Source: Endocalyx cinctus (taxonomy: Eukaryota; Ascomycota; Sordariomycetes; Amphisphaeriales; Apiosporaceae). Taken from it: a stretch of 64,000 bases of DNA. The translations under genes were made by a program, and so were the position numbers. The notes under the pieces are model-generated. The model saw only the letters and a program-made list of their open reading frames with translations, did no database searches and was not told where the DNA came from. The DNA lies in contig BCKC01000010.1 of NCBI GenBank assembly GCA_001600455.1, positions 1,494,556 to 1,558,555 of the forward strand, written 5' to 3'. Within the stretch, counting starts at the first letter, position 1. Every line of letters begins with the position of its first letter. Shown in pieces: positions 35,711-48,300 of the stretch.

Positions 35711-35860
35711 ACTCTCACCGCACCCCCCGACAATCTGGGAGAAGAGAGTTCAAGTTAATGACGCTCCCAGCACTCCCCCACAATTTGGGAGAAGAGAGTT
35801 TAAGTTAATGGCGCTCCCAACCTTCCCCCACAATTTGGGAGAAGAGAGTTCAAGTTAATG
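35711..35860. repeat. 50-bp tandem repeat, nearly three copies
   Basis: Units start with CAATYTGGGAGAAGAGAGTT at 35731, 35781 and 35831, exactly 50 bp apart, each followed by YAAGTTAATG. The first two continue into the GCTCCCA and C-rich part; a partial C-rich part precedes the first unit. Copies differ at only a few bases, so the expansion is fairly recent. Confidence 0.85.
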
Positions 35861-35910
35861 CTTTGTGAGGAGGACGCTGCCAGTACCGGATATCGTGTCC
35901 GTTTCCCTTC

Positions 35911-35990
35911 AGGTTGTCAAACAGAACAAATATGTCAGGCTGCCAAGCAGGCAGGACATATATGATAGGTTGTCAAGCAGAACATATTGA
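35911..35990. repeat. Short imperfect tandem repeat, 26-30 bp
   Basis: Three units start AGGYTGYCAA at 35911, 35937 and 35967, each followed by CAGAACA or CAGGCAGGACA and an ATAT segment. Confidence 0.6.
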
Positions 35991-38900
35991 AAGACTAGAA
36001 ACACAAGCCTGAATCGTCGGGTAGGAAATCTTGCATCATTTTTGAGTTGCAAGCATCCCACCACGTAAGGAAAGCTTGGCAAACTCTACCATCCCAGGAA
36101 GAATCGTCTTGGTTTGGGGTCGGAAAGCGACTTTCCCTCGTGCTGAATTCAGTTATTTAACTTGTTCTTGTCCTAAGAACCAAAGTATGGCCAGCTCTCG
36201 GCTAAGATATAGAAGCAGCCATCTTAGATACATGGAGGCAGTCTTGAAGTTCCCCTCCCTTCTCCCAGCAGACAACATCGTTTGAAGTGTGCCCTGAAAG
36301 CTTTATTGGCTCCGCCCCTTTAGTTAAACCATTGTCGAATTGGTAATATAATGTTGGGGTGGTTATGAAACAAGGCATCTGAGATTTGGTAAAGGAGACA
36401 TATTCGTCTGAGTACAGTGATATTATCGTATTTGAGAATAGGATAGCGTAGGGAAATATCGGTCTGTTGGAAAAGTCGGGTACACCCTTGAATGCAAAGG
36501 TTATCTTGTATCGGTATTGTCTGCTCCCGTGACTTGGCTTCATGTAATATCTTAACTGCGCCCAGCATAGTTAACTTGTAGCGTAGGAGAGGAGACCGAT
36601 CGTAGTATGGGGTGATGACGAAGATGCTACTTTCTATTCGTTTCCGCTTGGCATCGTTGACCTAAGCTGGCAAGAAAGTTGGCGCTATGTCCGATATACT
36701 CGAACTTGCCATGGAAGCTGATCCTATTGGGCTCTGGCGGAGAGGGTGCAAGAGGCGGGCTTCTATACTCCAAGAAAGTAAGATGATCTCTTTCTTGTGG
36801 ACATTCTTTATAGCTCAGTTGATTCTCGCTCTGGAATTGATGTGTTACATCCCCTTCTGTATTCTCCTCTCTTCATTATTGACGAGTACCTCATTGCGGA
36901 GCCAGATACCTTTAGCATCTCGTTGAAAGGAGCGTGGATCTTGTGAGAGACACGAAAGGTGAAGGATCGAGTTGTTTGTGTTCTTCAATAATTAGACCGC
37001 AAATTCGCGTTCAAGCAAAACCAATCAGGTCAGGCAGCTCTTCATAGAGGAAACCTGCAGGAGCACCGCATCTTTCGAGAGCCAGGTGATGGTGAAGCGA
37101 GGACTCATAGAGTACGGTGAAGAAGATGAATGAATTTGAACGATGGGTGGTTTTTTCCGAAGAGTAGATAATCTTCTTAAGGATTTGTTCCTTTATCATT
37201 AGGTTACCATGAGCGACGAGATTCGTCATTCTCGGTGTTCTTCTTTCACAGTACCGAGGGCTTGTTGCAAGAATCAACTACAATATAGATTAGCCCCGAA
37301 AACTCAAAAATTCGATTTCATGAAGTGGCACTTACTAAACTTATCCTACTCTATGAAGTATAACTTTGTCCGATGGCGATATAGCCAGCTTTTGGTTGTA
37401 GGAATCCGTGTTTCAGGAAAGCGTCGCGCGTAGTTTGCACTTGCTGTCTCTCTTATGGCAAGTCGACTGTATCGTTTTTACCAATTCTTCGTCGAAATTT
37501 TGCGTCTATGCTCTTTTGGTATTCATGTAGTGATAGGCGCGCGCTCCTGGACCAATGTAGTTATCGTCATCGTAGGTTGCCATCAATTCTCGCGTCATCC
37601 AATCTCAGTTTGAGTTGAGATTAACCTTATGCTCAGAGATGCGCTCTAGAAGACCTCCTACGAGAGTTGAAAAGGTGAAAAAGTTATGGCGTTGTTGTCA
37701 TTGAAGCAGAAAGTCTCAAAGCTTGAGAGCACCAGAAGAGGCCTGGAGGAACGACGGTATGCTCTGGGATTGACCTCATATCAGGTGAATGGCGGAGGTT
37801 CTGGTTCCTGAGAGCGTTATATGTGACACTAAAAGACTGATAAAATGAGAAAAATAAGGTGTATTTAATCAAGAGAGAGTATGAGGTTTTGAGGGATTCC
37901 GAAAAGCTGAACTTCCACGTATTTCGAGAGATTCACTCCGGAAACGTTCATCTATTTCTTCGAGCCTTTAAGCGATGCTTCTCTGTAATCCGAGTTGCTA
38001 AAGGGGACAAATTGTATCATGTCAGCTCAAGCTTCTTAAACGCGATACAGGGCAGGATAAAGAGAACTCACAGATGTTATCTTCTTGTTTTACACCCTAA
38101 TACCAGGAATTTCAGGAGGACAAGGACCGCGAAGGATTAAAAGAAAAGAGGTGGGAAACTTTTAGGAGGCAAAAGCAACTAGAGCTTCGTCGAGACCCGA
38201 TCGTTGTTGCTCGAAGTGTCGCCCGTGAGCTTTGTTTCGTGAAATCAAGATGCCGCGAGAAGTCCAGTGTGTTAGCCTCTTGTTTGCTTTTTGGAAGTTC
38301 TATTTTTCGTAACGTTGGCATTGAATTTTCCCGAAATCATCGGTCGGCAATCAGCCAAAGGACGAGGTCGTAGGGATACCCTCCACGCGTTCTTTTAATA
38401 TCGGTTAGTATCATTCATGTTGTAGGTAGGTTAAGCGTTCTCTCTTTACTTACTGTGCTTATCTTGTCGCAAACAGCTGGATAACTGCGATTCGACGAAG
38501 GCAATCAGCCTTTTCTAATTTTCTTTTAGGAATCGGAACTGTTAATTAATTAGTGTTAGATAGCTTTGGTCTTCTAAGAGGATAACACAAGCTGCTTACC
38601 GACGGTAGCTAATTTCGATGTGATCATTAACAAATGAACTAATTATACCGTTTCAAGTCAGCGGTAAAAAAACGAGAGCTAGATACACATACTTGGAAAT
38701 TTACCATAATATCCCCGTGAAGCTTCCAAAAGCATCTCTTCCTTTGTGTTGAAGGAATCCTTGCAGTGTGGAGAATAGGTTCAATTCGTTCTTGATCAGT
38801 TCCAGTTCCTCCATGTGGATATTTCTGGTCAAGTTGAGCCTTAGCAATCGTTTTTGTCACGATAACTGAGAGTGTGGTTTTGCGAATTCGAGGATGGATG

Positions 38901-41900
38901 TTTTAAGTAACTAAAGAAAGAAGAATGGAAATGTCAATCATTGACTGTAATAGGATGAAGAGCAAGAGAGTTGATAGCAATCTGGTGATGGCCCTGACAG
39001 CTTTCTATGCTTTCTTCATGAAGAATCCAGAGTATATGAAGGAATTGACTTGAGTCTTCTTACCTTTAATTGTTACCATTTCTTTAAGGTGAAGCGATCC
39101 AGCAACACTATTCTCGGCATTGAGTATAGCCTTAAGCTAGATGTTGTGAGGTTCTGAAGAGGGCTATGCCACATAATAGTGACGATATTCTATGCAAAAT
39201 ACGACAGTAGATAAAGAAATAATGAACCAACAGAAAAGCTGATGACTCTAGTTTTAGCTGGTTGTTCTGATTTTAAAAAGTGTTGAAGAAAAACGGTGTA
39301 TAATTTGGATGTTGCTGAAAGATAGTGTATAGTTGCGGGAGTTGTTGAAGATTGAAGAGAGAGAAAGATGATTTGGAGCGAAGAGAAATAATGATGATAT
39401 TAAAAAAGAGAAGAAAGACAAAAGTAAGAAGAATTGGGGGGGAGGGACTCTTATATAGAAGTAAAAAGAGTGGGAACTTAGAGTTGATAGCAAGGTCTCT
39501 GGACCGAAAAAGAGTAACTACCTATGAACTACAGGAAAGATGCTACTTTGTGAGTTCCTAGAAACACTAATAGTATATGTAATAACAAAGAATATTGAGG
39601 CAACTACCAGCTTTTCTTGATCTAGAACTGTGTTATTCTCCCATAGTGGGTGGTCTAGTTTCTGTTTTTGAGTCTCAAGACGGTATCAGGGGCAGGTAAA
39701 CCATGGGTAATGGGGAAGGTAGTCCTAAAATGGTAGTATAGGAGCTCGGGGAGGTAAGTAGTCTTTGTTAACACATCAAATAGTTCGTCGGAAAAGGGAA
39801 GGAGATGTAATCATTCCCCGGTAGTTGTGTGTCACTTGGGTTACATGTCTGGTCTAGATCTTATTAATAGTTATTTCAAGTAGTTGCGAGAGATAAAACA
39901 TACAATGTGAAGCAATGAGAAGTTATAAAAAGTGCAGGAGTGATATTGATGTACTTGATTGACCAGAATTCGAGGAACAGAAACGTAGGTATAGGACACC
40001 AGATGTCGAGGGGTATTCGTATCCACCCGGTGGCAATTCCGTCTTGATAACTCCATCCCGTGTCTTCAAATGGCGATTCTGACGAGTATCGCACTCGAGA
40101 TTGCCAGTTACTGTTAAACCCCTGCTTTCTCGCTTCATAGAAGGCCATTATGGGTTTTAGATGTGGGCTGGTCGGTTTATTTTTGCAGAGCTCGGGAATA
40201 ATCTTTGTAGATGATCTCAGAACGGTGTACGACGTCCTCTATCCTTCGTAGAAGGATATCAAGAGGTCACTACAGAAATATAAGTAATTAAAGGGTGTAC
40301 TTTCTATCATAATGGGAAAGAGAAGAATAATTGAAGAATATTACTAGGGAAATCAGTACACAAACTCCTGGTTGAAAAAAAAAGAAAAAAAAAGGCCTTA
40401 TCTATGATAAAAACAGAAACCTTGGGATTTCCTAAAACTTGTGATTAGAATATGTAGTGGTAGGAACTGTATATTTGGTCATATGTGTCCTAAAATGTTC
40501 CGGAACCTTCTTAAAAAGTTTTTAACTCTATTAGAGAATAACCTTGATGGACCCAGCCTACCACATGATTACTCCTAGGTCGACGAGTATGTGTACAATA
40601 GATGGTAAAGGTAGGTACATCAAGAGGAAGTCATTGTTAATATCTATAGTACTTACCAACCTTGCTTGATTATTTCTTTGAGAGAAAGAGAAAGAGATGT
40701 TGGAGGTATGTTGAAAAGCCACTAAGGTAACTATATTCCTCCTCCTCCAAGTATTACAGTATCTGTTCCTGCTTTTATTTGTGATAGAACTGCTCTGTTG
40801 ACACAGGTAAGTACTGAAATAATGTTATGCTTAGGCCTTGCTTTCTCCGAAGGGAGTCAGGGAAAGAGACAAGGGCTGGTAGGTCCTATTATGAGTTGGG
40901 GCTAGTACCCAGGCAGCCAGGTAGGTAGATACCCACGTATTAGTGGCTCGGCATTAGGATAACTGGCAAGCATGTATAGTATCTCAAGAATGAATAACTA
41001 GGTATAATATATCATTGATCTACAGAGCGTAATTTGATATAATGGGTTATTAACTACTGGAATAGAAATGCAATTGGTTCTGTTACTGGATATGATCTTG
41101 ATACACCTGTGAGACTATCATACAGGGTTTGAAAAGTATCACAGTGGTGTACAATGAAGTAGTAGATAGGAAATGGATAGTGATGTATCTCATCCTCGGC
41201 GGTCTTGGTTTAGGGCTAGAGACGTACCCGTAATTCAGGCTCCCCGGGGGGTTAAAGCTTAGTTAGCACCAACAATGAGGGAGATCACAGCTATTAATAC
41301 AAGTATTTTCACTATCTAATCAAGCAGCAAGCTCTTTAAAATATAGCATCCAACAAAGACAGGTTTATTCAACCTAGATCTCGTAAATATTTTCACAGCT
41401 TTCAGTACGGATATTATCATAACTATTAATTCCTAAATATCCAGGTACCTCCAAAGACTATTTATTGACTAGGTACGTTGGTATGAGAAACCTGGGTGAA
41501 CAGTGAACTGCACATTGAAAGTCTGAATTTTGATTCTTTTACATCCTTTTTTTCTTTTACAAAAATATGAATAGTCCACGAAACTGATACTTGGAAAACC
41601 ATTGGTCACCTATGTCTTGTGATAATGTATTGGTGTGCCTCTCAGCAAGCTTCTCTGTTGATTTTTCTAGAATTTTCTATCTCTCACACACCAACTGTAT
41701 GGTTGACACTGACGATACATTATACTCTGAGAATAGAGGCTATAAGAATACAATAATACGAGCAACTGTTTATTCCACCAAGATTACCATCCCCTTCGAG
41801 CCTCCCTTCGAGCCTCCCTACGGGCTTATCCGACCCTCTCCTCGATCCTCTCGACCATCAGTCCCATCCTCCTCCTCGATCCTCCCTCGAAAAAAAACCC

Positions 41901-41903
41901 ATC

Positions 41904-42346
41904 TTACATACCAACCCTCTGCTCGGCCCCCTCCGAAGGCTCCACCCAGGGAACCCGCCAGACCGTGAAGAGCTCGAGATCCGGCTTCGCGTCCCCGAGG
42001 GCAGCGATATCGTCCATGATGCCGACCTTAACGACCTTGTTGTCGCCGAAGGCGCCGCCCGTGCGGAACAGCGTGCTGCCGCACTCGCCGCAAAAGTGCG
42101 ACGTGATCTCCCGGCCCGAGTCGGCGATCTTGGAGATGGTCTTGGGCGTCCCCGACGTCACCTTGAACCCGGCGCCGGGCACGATGAGGTTCGCGCTGAA
42201 GGTCGTGCCCGTGATCTTGCGGCAGTCCAGGCAGTGGCAGAGGGCCTGTTTATTGTTTTCGTTTTTTTTGTTTAATAGGTTAGAAAGAGATACAAAGATA
42301 AAAAAAATAAAGAGGAAAATCAATTCTGGAAAGGGTTCGGAAGGTT

Positions 42347-42380
<34 letters not shown>

Positions 42381-42597
42381 AGAAACGAATGGCGAAATCA
42401 GGGGGTTAAGGTGGGTTATGCGGGGTTGCCGTGATGGCGTCAAGGTAGTTTAGAATCCACTTGGGCGGCATACAAGACATGCTGGGGACCTAGTCGAACT
42501 CGAAATAACCGAAGAAAAGAAAAATACCGACCTTTGCAATCGGTTCTCCATCATAGGAGATGCGAACTTTGTTGCAGAAACATCCTCCTTCAGGCAT
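41904..42597 (-). CDS. GFA-domain (CENP-V/GFA) zinc protein
   Basis: Glutathione-dependent formaldehyde-activating enzyme fold, a small zinc protein; most fungal members have no proven substrate. Exons (minus) are 42597-42532 and 42245-41904, product 135 residues. Exon 1 holds MPEGGCFCNKVR with the first zinc-binding CxC. Exon 2 opens with ALCHCLDCRKITG and has HFCGECGSTLFR, giving the usual set of about seven cysteines for two zinc sites. The joint AK/ALCHC matches the family. The 286-bp intron is far longer than others here and carries a 31-base G run (C run in the transcript) at 42349-42379. Length is normal for the family. Confidence 0.88.
42349..42379. repeat. 31-base G homopolymer inside the GFA intron
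   Basis: An uninterrupted run of 31 G on the plus strand lies in the long intron of the GFA gene. The exact length is likely to be unreliable in any assembly. It is capable of quadruplex formation as single strand. Confidence 0.9.
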
Positions 42598-43444
42598 GAT
42601 GAAAAGAATAAGAAGACGATGAAGAGTTAAAGACTAGATGATTCGTGTGGAATACTTATGATGACTGGACTACTAGGAATATATGTTTGATACGATGTTG
42701 AATATATACTGATCTCTATGAGTAGATGGTTACAATTGGAGCCAACATGGTCTCTGGACAGATTTCACGCTATATATATATACCTCTTTCCCTACGACTC
42801 CCCTTCGACTATCGCCTCCTTCCCTCCTCCCGATCTGCGTGATTTGAGTTTCCTCTCTCTTTCTTTCTCTATCTAAAATAACTGGAGTGACGTCCTTGTC
42901 CTGCATTAGAGATGCATAACCACTGGTGGACCCCTCAAATTAGAGTGGGCACCTCTGTATCAAGACATAAATCACGACGGATATAATTATTTTTTTTTAC
43001 GGCCGGATAATGAAATAAAAGCAGACGCAAACCCCGTGAGGTGAGAGCCATAATATTTTTCCCCCTCCAACCAGAAGTAATAAAAAGCGAAGTTTTCTCG
43101 TAGTCTCTCTTCGTTCACTTTGGCCAAATACCGCGGGATCTGAGAACCGCGGAGATCATGAATCTATCTAGCTAATTCAGGAGAAGCAGAAGACCTATAG
43201 GACTACACATTGTCTCCGTCTTACGTGCATTTCCCTCCGCATCGTCAAAAAGATTATAACCGGATAATCGGAACCTAAGGGGAAGTACAGAGATGTGGCT
43301 GGATACAGATCCCTATTAAATGGCACCTCGAAATTCTGGAAGTTGATCTGGAACTACAAGTGCAGCATTGCAATTCTACGACGATTGTTGAATTTATTGA
43401 TGTATGACGCTTTGTTTCTTGCTGCTTTTCTGAGCTGGGTAGGT

Positions 43445-43850
43445 AGGGTTACACCTCGATCCCGGATTACGATCTAGGGTACCACGCGAATGATACCCTG
43501 GTTTTGGCCTGGTACGTAATTATGAGTTAATTTGGTTGTTGATTCCACATAATGAGATCACCCGGAGGATTACTAACTTACTCTCTCTGCAGGTCATACG
43601 AAGAGATCACCACGACGCATACCAACTACATAAACTCCACCCTACGTCGACTGTTAGTCAACCCATGCCATATATCCTGCATTATTCCCAGACGCGCGGG
43701 CTTGGTTTGCCAATGTAAAAGGGCGCGACGACAAGAACCACAGCGAATAGGATGCCAAGGATATTATTTTTCACCGCAAGACCTATCTTGGAAAGATACA
43801 CGAGTATCTCGATGGATACCTGACAATATAGAGAACTTCTCGAATTGGTT
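43445..43850 (+). pseudogene. Possible decayed gene, family unknown
   Basis: Three short plus-strand segments in order have protein-like composition (ending near 43511, starting near 43592, and about 43713-43830), separated by a possible intron and by in-frame stops (TAG after NHSE and again after GYLTI). No complete frame connects them and I do not recognise the family. Confidence 0.25.
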
Positions 43851-44214
43851 TACACGGGCGGTATACTGTATGATGGGATTGGTCTACATTGCTGGATTTT
43901 ACTATACACATCATTTTCAAAGCAGATATTTCGGACCTACACGAATATAGAAATTATACCAGGGAGAAAGACAAGGTGTTTTGAGCGAGCAACGATACAG
44001 CGACAATTTACTGCGTCTGCGCATATCCAGCAGGTCTCAGAGACCAACGCGATCCAGAAGAGGGAAAATATTTACTAGCTTTAACAATGATGATCACTTG
44101 CTCTACCCTATGATATGACAAGAAGAGATATAGCTGAATAGGGGCTTGGTGAAGAATATTAAAAAAAAAAAAAGGAGTAAAAATAAAATAAAATATAATA
44201 AAGAAAAAAAAGTC

Positions 44215-44220
44215 AAAAAA
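44215..44220 (-). terminator. Probable RNA polymerase III terminator of tRNA-Lys
   Basis: Six T on the gene strand about 47 nt past the tRNA 3' end; a longer T run follows at about 44204-44211. This is the first T run of five or more downstream. Confidence 0.45.
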
Positions 44221-44266
44221 TTAAGGCTGATATCCCATTGTTGAATCAATGAGGCATCGGGAATTG

Positions 44267-44339
44267 AGCCCGATGCGGGGGTCGAACCCGCAACCTTGAG
44301 ATTAAGAGTCTCACGCTCTACCGATTGAGCTAACCGGGC
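44267..44339 (-). tRNA. tRNA-Lys (anticodon CUU)
   Basis: A 73-nt cloverleaf on the minus strand without intron. The acceptor stem pairs GCCCGGT with ATCGGGC (one G-U). The D arm holds the A box TAGCTCAATCGG. The anticodon stem TGAGA/TCTCA encloses loop CTCTTAA, giving CUU, which reads lysine AAG. The T arm GCGGG/CCCGC encloses TTCGACC and includes the B box GGTTCGACC. The discriminator base is T on the gene strand. The gene lies alone between the GFA and Arf-GEF genes. Confidence 0.96.
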
Positions 44340-45335
44340 TTACTAATACTAGTAAGCTGCTTCTTGTTGGAATACTGATACGTTATTAACATATAAGAGA
44401 CGGCATTACAGGTTGGCTGGCTGCGTGCTGTAATGGGGTTCCCATAATAATAATATGGATACTCCGTCTCTCTCTCATTTTAACCTGGAATAAAAAAATT
44501 TTTTCCCTCTCCTTCATAATTAACCCATCTATATCCTAGTAGAAAAGAAATATTTTGCTTTCTTTTTCCGAGATATTAAAACAACCCCCTGTTGAAAAGT
44601 CCGATAAGATAAAAACTCCAAAGTAAAACACAGTAGGTTATTGGATAGCAGTTGGACATGTACCTAATTATCCCTTAAAACTAATGAGTAACAAACTTAA
44701 TGCGTGTGTTGTGACAGCAGGATAGACATCAATCAGCAATCTCACACATCGCCATACTATATCATCACTCTCATCTACATATTCAAAAACACAAAGACAT
44801 CTTGAAATTATAAATAAATTGGTCTTCTTTTTTATATACATAAGAATAAGGTATGTTACGCGTGTTGTGTCATTTAATTACTATCGATAATAAAAAACGG
44901 AAGAGAGAAAAGAAAAAAACCATACATATGAACAATTGCAAAGTTGCAGGGTACTCCTTAGAAACAAACACAAGTGTAGTATATATTCCACTTCATCATA
45001 AACGCCAACCATATGTAGATATTTATATCTCTCTCTTTCTCTGATTAAATGATTTACTTTCAGGAGAAAAACATAGAAGAGAAGAGAGAGAAAAAAATGA
45101 AAAAAAGAAGGGTATCATTAAAAATGCCCTCGTCGTCGGCTCGTGAAATATATATTTTTGGTTCTTATGAAAAGTGGTGAAAAAAAGAAGGATGTCAGGA
45201 AAGTGGTAAAAAATGTGGTAGGGAGAGGCGGCGTAGACGAGAAAAAGAAAACACCGTATTATATATATAGAATGTTTATTTCTTTGTCGACGCCATGAAT
45301 TCGTTGGGCGTTACTAGCGTGTTGATGGTATAATT
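44340..45335. other. Intergenic region, AT-rich, no gene recognised
   Basis: 5' flank of the tRNA gene and 3' flank of the Arf-GEF gene. It contains A/T homopolymers and (TC)n sequence near 45028-45041. Nothing conserved is visible. Confidence 0.6.
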
Positions 45336-48300
45336 TCACGCGACCTTCAAAGTCGAGTCAGGATCTTCCGCGTCCTCCTCCTCCTGATGATCCTCGTCTT
45401 CCACGTCCTCGCCCCTGGCCGCCCGGCTCGCGTTACCGCGCTCGGCGTAGATTTCTTCCTGCTTCGTCCTCGCGAGCTGGAGCGAGTCGACGTAGGTGCG
45501 GAACTTGACGATCTCCCGGAGGAGGTAGCTGCTCTTGCGCTCCCAGTTGGCCATCGCTTTAGCCGAGTTATGGCCGCGAGGTGTGAACGCGAGCAGCATC
45601 GGTGACCGCAGCTGGTTGTGCAGCTGCAGGTCGTCCTCGATCGACTTGACGTAAACGACTAACGTCTCGAGCTGCTCCGCCTCGGAAGAGTTGCTCGGTC
45701 TCAGCGATTGCGCCGGCGGTGTCCATTCCGAGATCGTCACCTTGTCGCCAGGCAGCTTCGATCGGTTACTTCCGCCCATGTCGAAAGATGAACGGATGCT
45801 GCTCTGGAGGCTGCCTTGACGACTGTGCATGCTAGAACGTCCAGCAGCGGCACTTCCAGGTCGCGGCGGTGCGGGCGTCTCGTTTATGGCCGTGACCAGT
45901 GCGTTGTTGATGATATTATCACTCCAGCCGTATTCAATATTGCTGATACCTCCAACTAATGGGTGTGTGCTCAGACGCGCACTCCAGTAATTGACCGTCA
46001 GGACAAACTCCTTGCTAATCTCGGGCGTACCGACTTGGAAGAGGTGTACGGCACCGGTTGGTAAGCTAAGTGCCCATACGTGCGGACGAGACCGAGAGTA
46101 ACCTGGAGAAGGCAATGCCGAGGCCAGGGTTTGTCGAAGTGAGAACGTTCCCACGCTGGTGGCGTTCTCTTGCCAATTACCACCACCGACGACTGCTCCC
46201 GGGGCGTGCTTACGACCCATACGACCTTTCTGGCGCGTTGATTTAGTGGAAAACGAGAAGAGGCTCATTTGACCCTTCTGAACGACAGCAAACACCTCGG
46301 TCCAATTGCGTTCCTTAGCCTTCTTATCCATGCCGTCGAGGTGATGCTTATGGATCACGATACCCTCCTTGATCCACGGCGGACCAAGTAGCTCAAGAGA
46401 CTCGTCTTCGAGTAGTTGAGTACCGTGCATATCATCGCTCATAACAGATTGCGCACTGGTACCAACCGGTACATCCTCACGGATTATAGCCTGGCTCAGA
46501 GCGTTGGCGAAACCAATAGACTGCTTATAGTCGCCATGGGGGTATGCCGAGTTGAACGAGTCCATGGACATCGAGGTATGAGTTCTACCCAAAGAATACC
46601 GACTCCACGTGGCAGACGACAATGTCGGGCTCCATATCGAGTTTCCGTCTTCGAAGCTAGTACGACTTGAAGAGAATCCGTTTCCGGGGAACCTCTGTCG
46701 TGACCGACTCTTAGAGCTCCACCTACCATTGGCGCGGTTAGGGTCGTTGATGCGACCTCTCATTGAAACCTGGCTCTCGGACGGGGCTTTGCTGAGCACA
46801 CTCGGCGAACGCTTCAGCATGCTCATGACAGACAGACTGCTGCTCTGCTGAGACGGAGCAGGTGGCTGATTGGGATCAGCGCCGAATAAAGGCAACCTCT
46901 CGTCACGGATCGACGTGTATATATCCTTGAGCACCGTTTCCACTTGACCCTCCCAGGCACGCATGGAGCCATCAAATGGTGCCTTAACGAGCGGCCCACA
47001 CAAATCAACAGGGGAATCAGCATTGAACCCTGTAGATGACTCAGATCTTGGGAGTGGCTTGAATGAGGATCTCCAACTAGGACGCTCATCCCCAGTATCT
47101 GAAGGCGTAACAATTTCGGACTCCGTAGGGCTTAGTAAGGTGTTTCGGCCGGGAAGAATGCTGTTCCTGTCAAAGACCTCGGGCGCAACGTCGGCCAAAG
47201 CATGCTTGATCGTCGTCATGGTATTCTTCACGAACTGACTTCGAGTCATCTTGTGTTCTATATCCGCCAAGTGCAAATCGGTATTCAGGAGCATAATCGA
47301 ATAGCACATGGTATGGATTACATCTATAATGACATTAGCATGCAAATATCAGGGCGATGTAACGAGGGAGAATAAAAGTACTTACCAGTAGCCTTAAACC
47401 CGTGATTAGGGTTGCAATCGCACCATCGCTGGGAGAAGGCCACGAGAATCCGATCGACTTGCTGGGTCTCTGCGCGGAAAACAAGTCGGTTGCACACCTG
47501 TCGAAGCGCGCTGAGAACGCTGTGATTCTCGAAGTTGTAGAGCTCCATGTAGGCTTTCAAAGTCCTCTGGCGAACGAGACCCTCCTCACCCATCCAAGCA
47601 GCTGCCTTTTCCTTCTGGATGAAATCCTCGTTTCCGTCGAAAATCCGCTGCGCCTTGTGACGATCATCCTCGGTCGGCTCGCCCACGGTAACCTCGGGTT
47701 CGTCGAAGGGGTTCTGCTTGATATTAGGGCTGACGTCGGTACTGTCGATCTTAACGCTGGGAAGACTGCTCGCGGTACGGCTAAAGTCGGGGCGTGGAGT
47801 CGGCTCGCTCTCTTCGGGGGTTTCGATAGGGAGGGCAAGACCACTGTGAGGTCTGTCTTCATCTTCCGGAACAATCTCAGTTCCTTGGAGCAACAACATT
47901 GGGGAAGGCTGAGGATTCGAAATAGTGACTCCAAGGTTTGCTGGCGAAGTGTAAATCTCAGGACTCGGCATCTTTTCGATCGATTGCATAACCGGAGATG
48001 GCTGGTTATTTCCGGAGCGAGGGGCTCTTGGACCATCTTCGATCCGAGATCTATCACCGTCATCACTGCTGTCCATGAGGAACGTGTCACGTCGGTTTAA
48101 TGTCGGTACCGCGGGGATATCCGGTGCATCACGCCGTGGGCTATCGTTACGACCACCACGACGTCTCGACGAAGAACCGAGAGATTCCTGACTCTTCAAA
48201 GCAGACGTGGATTTGACGGCACGGATGGTGGCACTAGGGCTGGGCTCATAATCCGGAGAAAACCCTCTAACCTTCCTTCCGTAATCCTCGTCCTGGGACT

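Larger units (their letters stand above)
32808..41903. other. About 9 kb without a recognisable gene
   Basis: Many frames of 60-140 codons occur on both strands but none has a known motif, a good signal peptide or a coherent exon chain. Candidates considered were 36687-36926 plus, 37859-38140 plus and 39876-40148 minus. Local tandem repeats lie at 35711-35860 and 35911-35990. A T8/A9 junction lies near 34071-34087 and a C/T-rich microsatellite at about 41799-41890. The composition is moderate rather than extremely AT-rich, so these could be decayed genes or lineage-specific short genes. Confidence 0.45.
42598..44266. other. Intergenic region with scattered coding-like remnants
   Basis: A TATATATATA run near 42770-42781 may be the core promoter of the GFA gene. 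From about 43445 to 43850 the plus strand has pieces that look coding: PDYDLGYHANDTLVLAW up to 43511, a GT-AG-like interval ending CTCTCTGCAG at 43591, then SYEEITTTHTNYIN. Later WFANVKGRDDKNHS leads into a stop and then HRKTYLGKIHEYLDGYL, which also ends at a stop. This suggests a decayed gene of unknown family. Confidence 0.35.

Noticed and set aside
47402..48100. 232-codon plus-strand frame
   Set aside because: Antisense shadow of the Arf-GEF gene.
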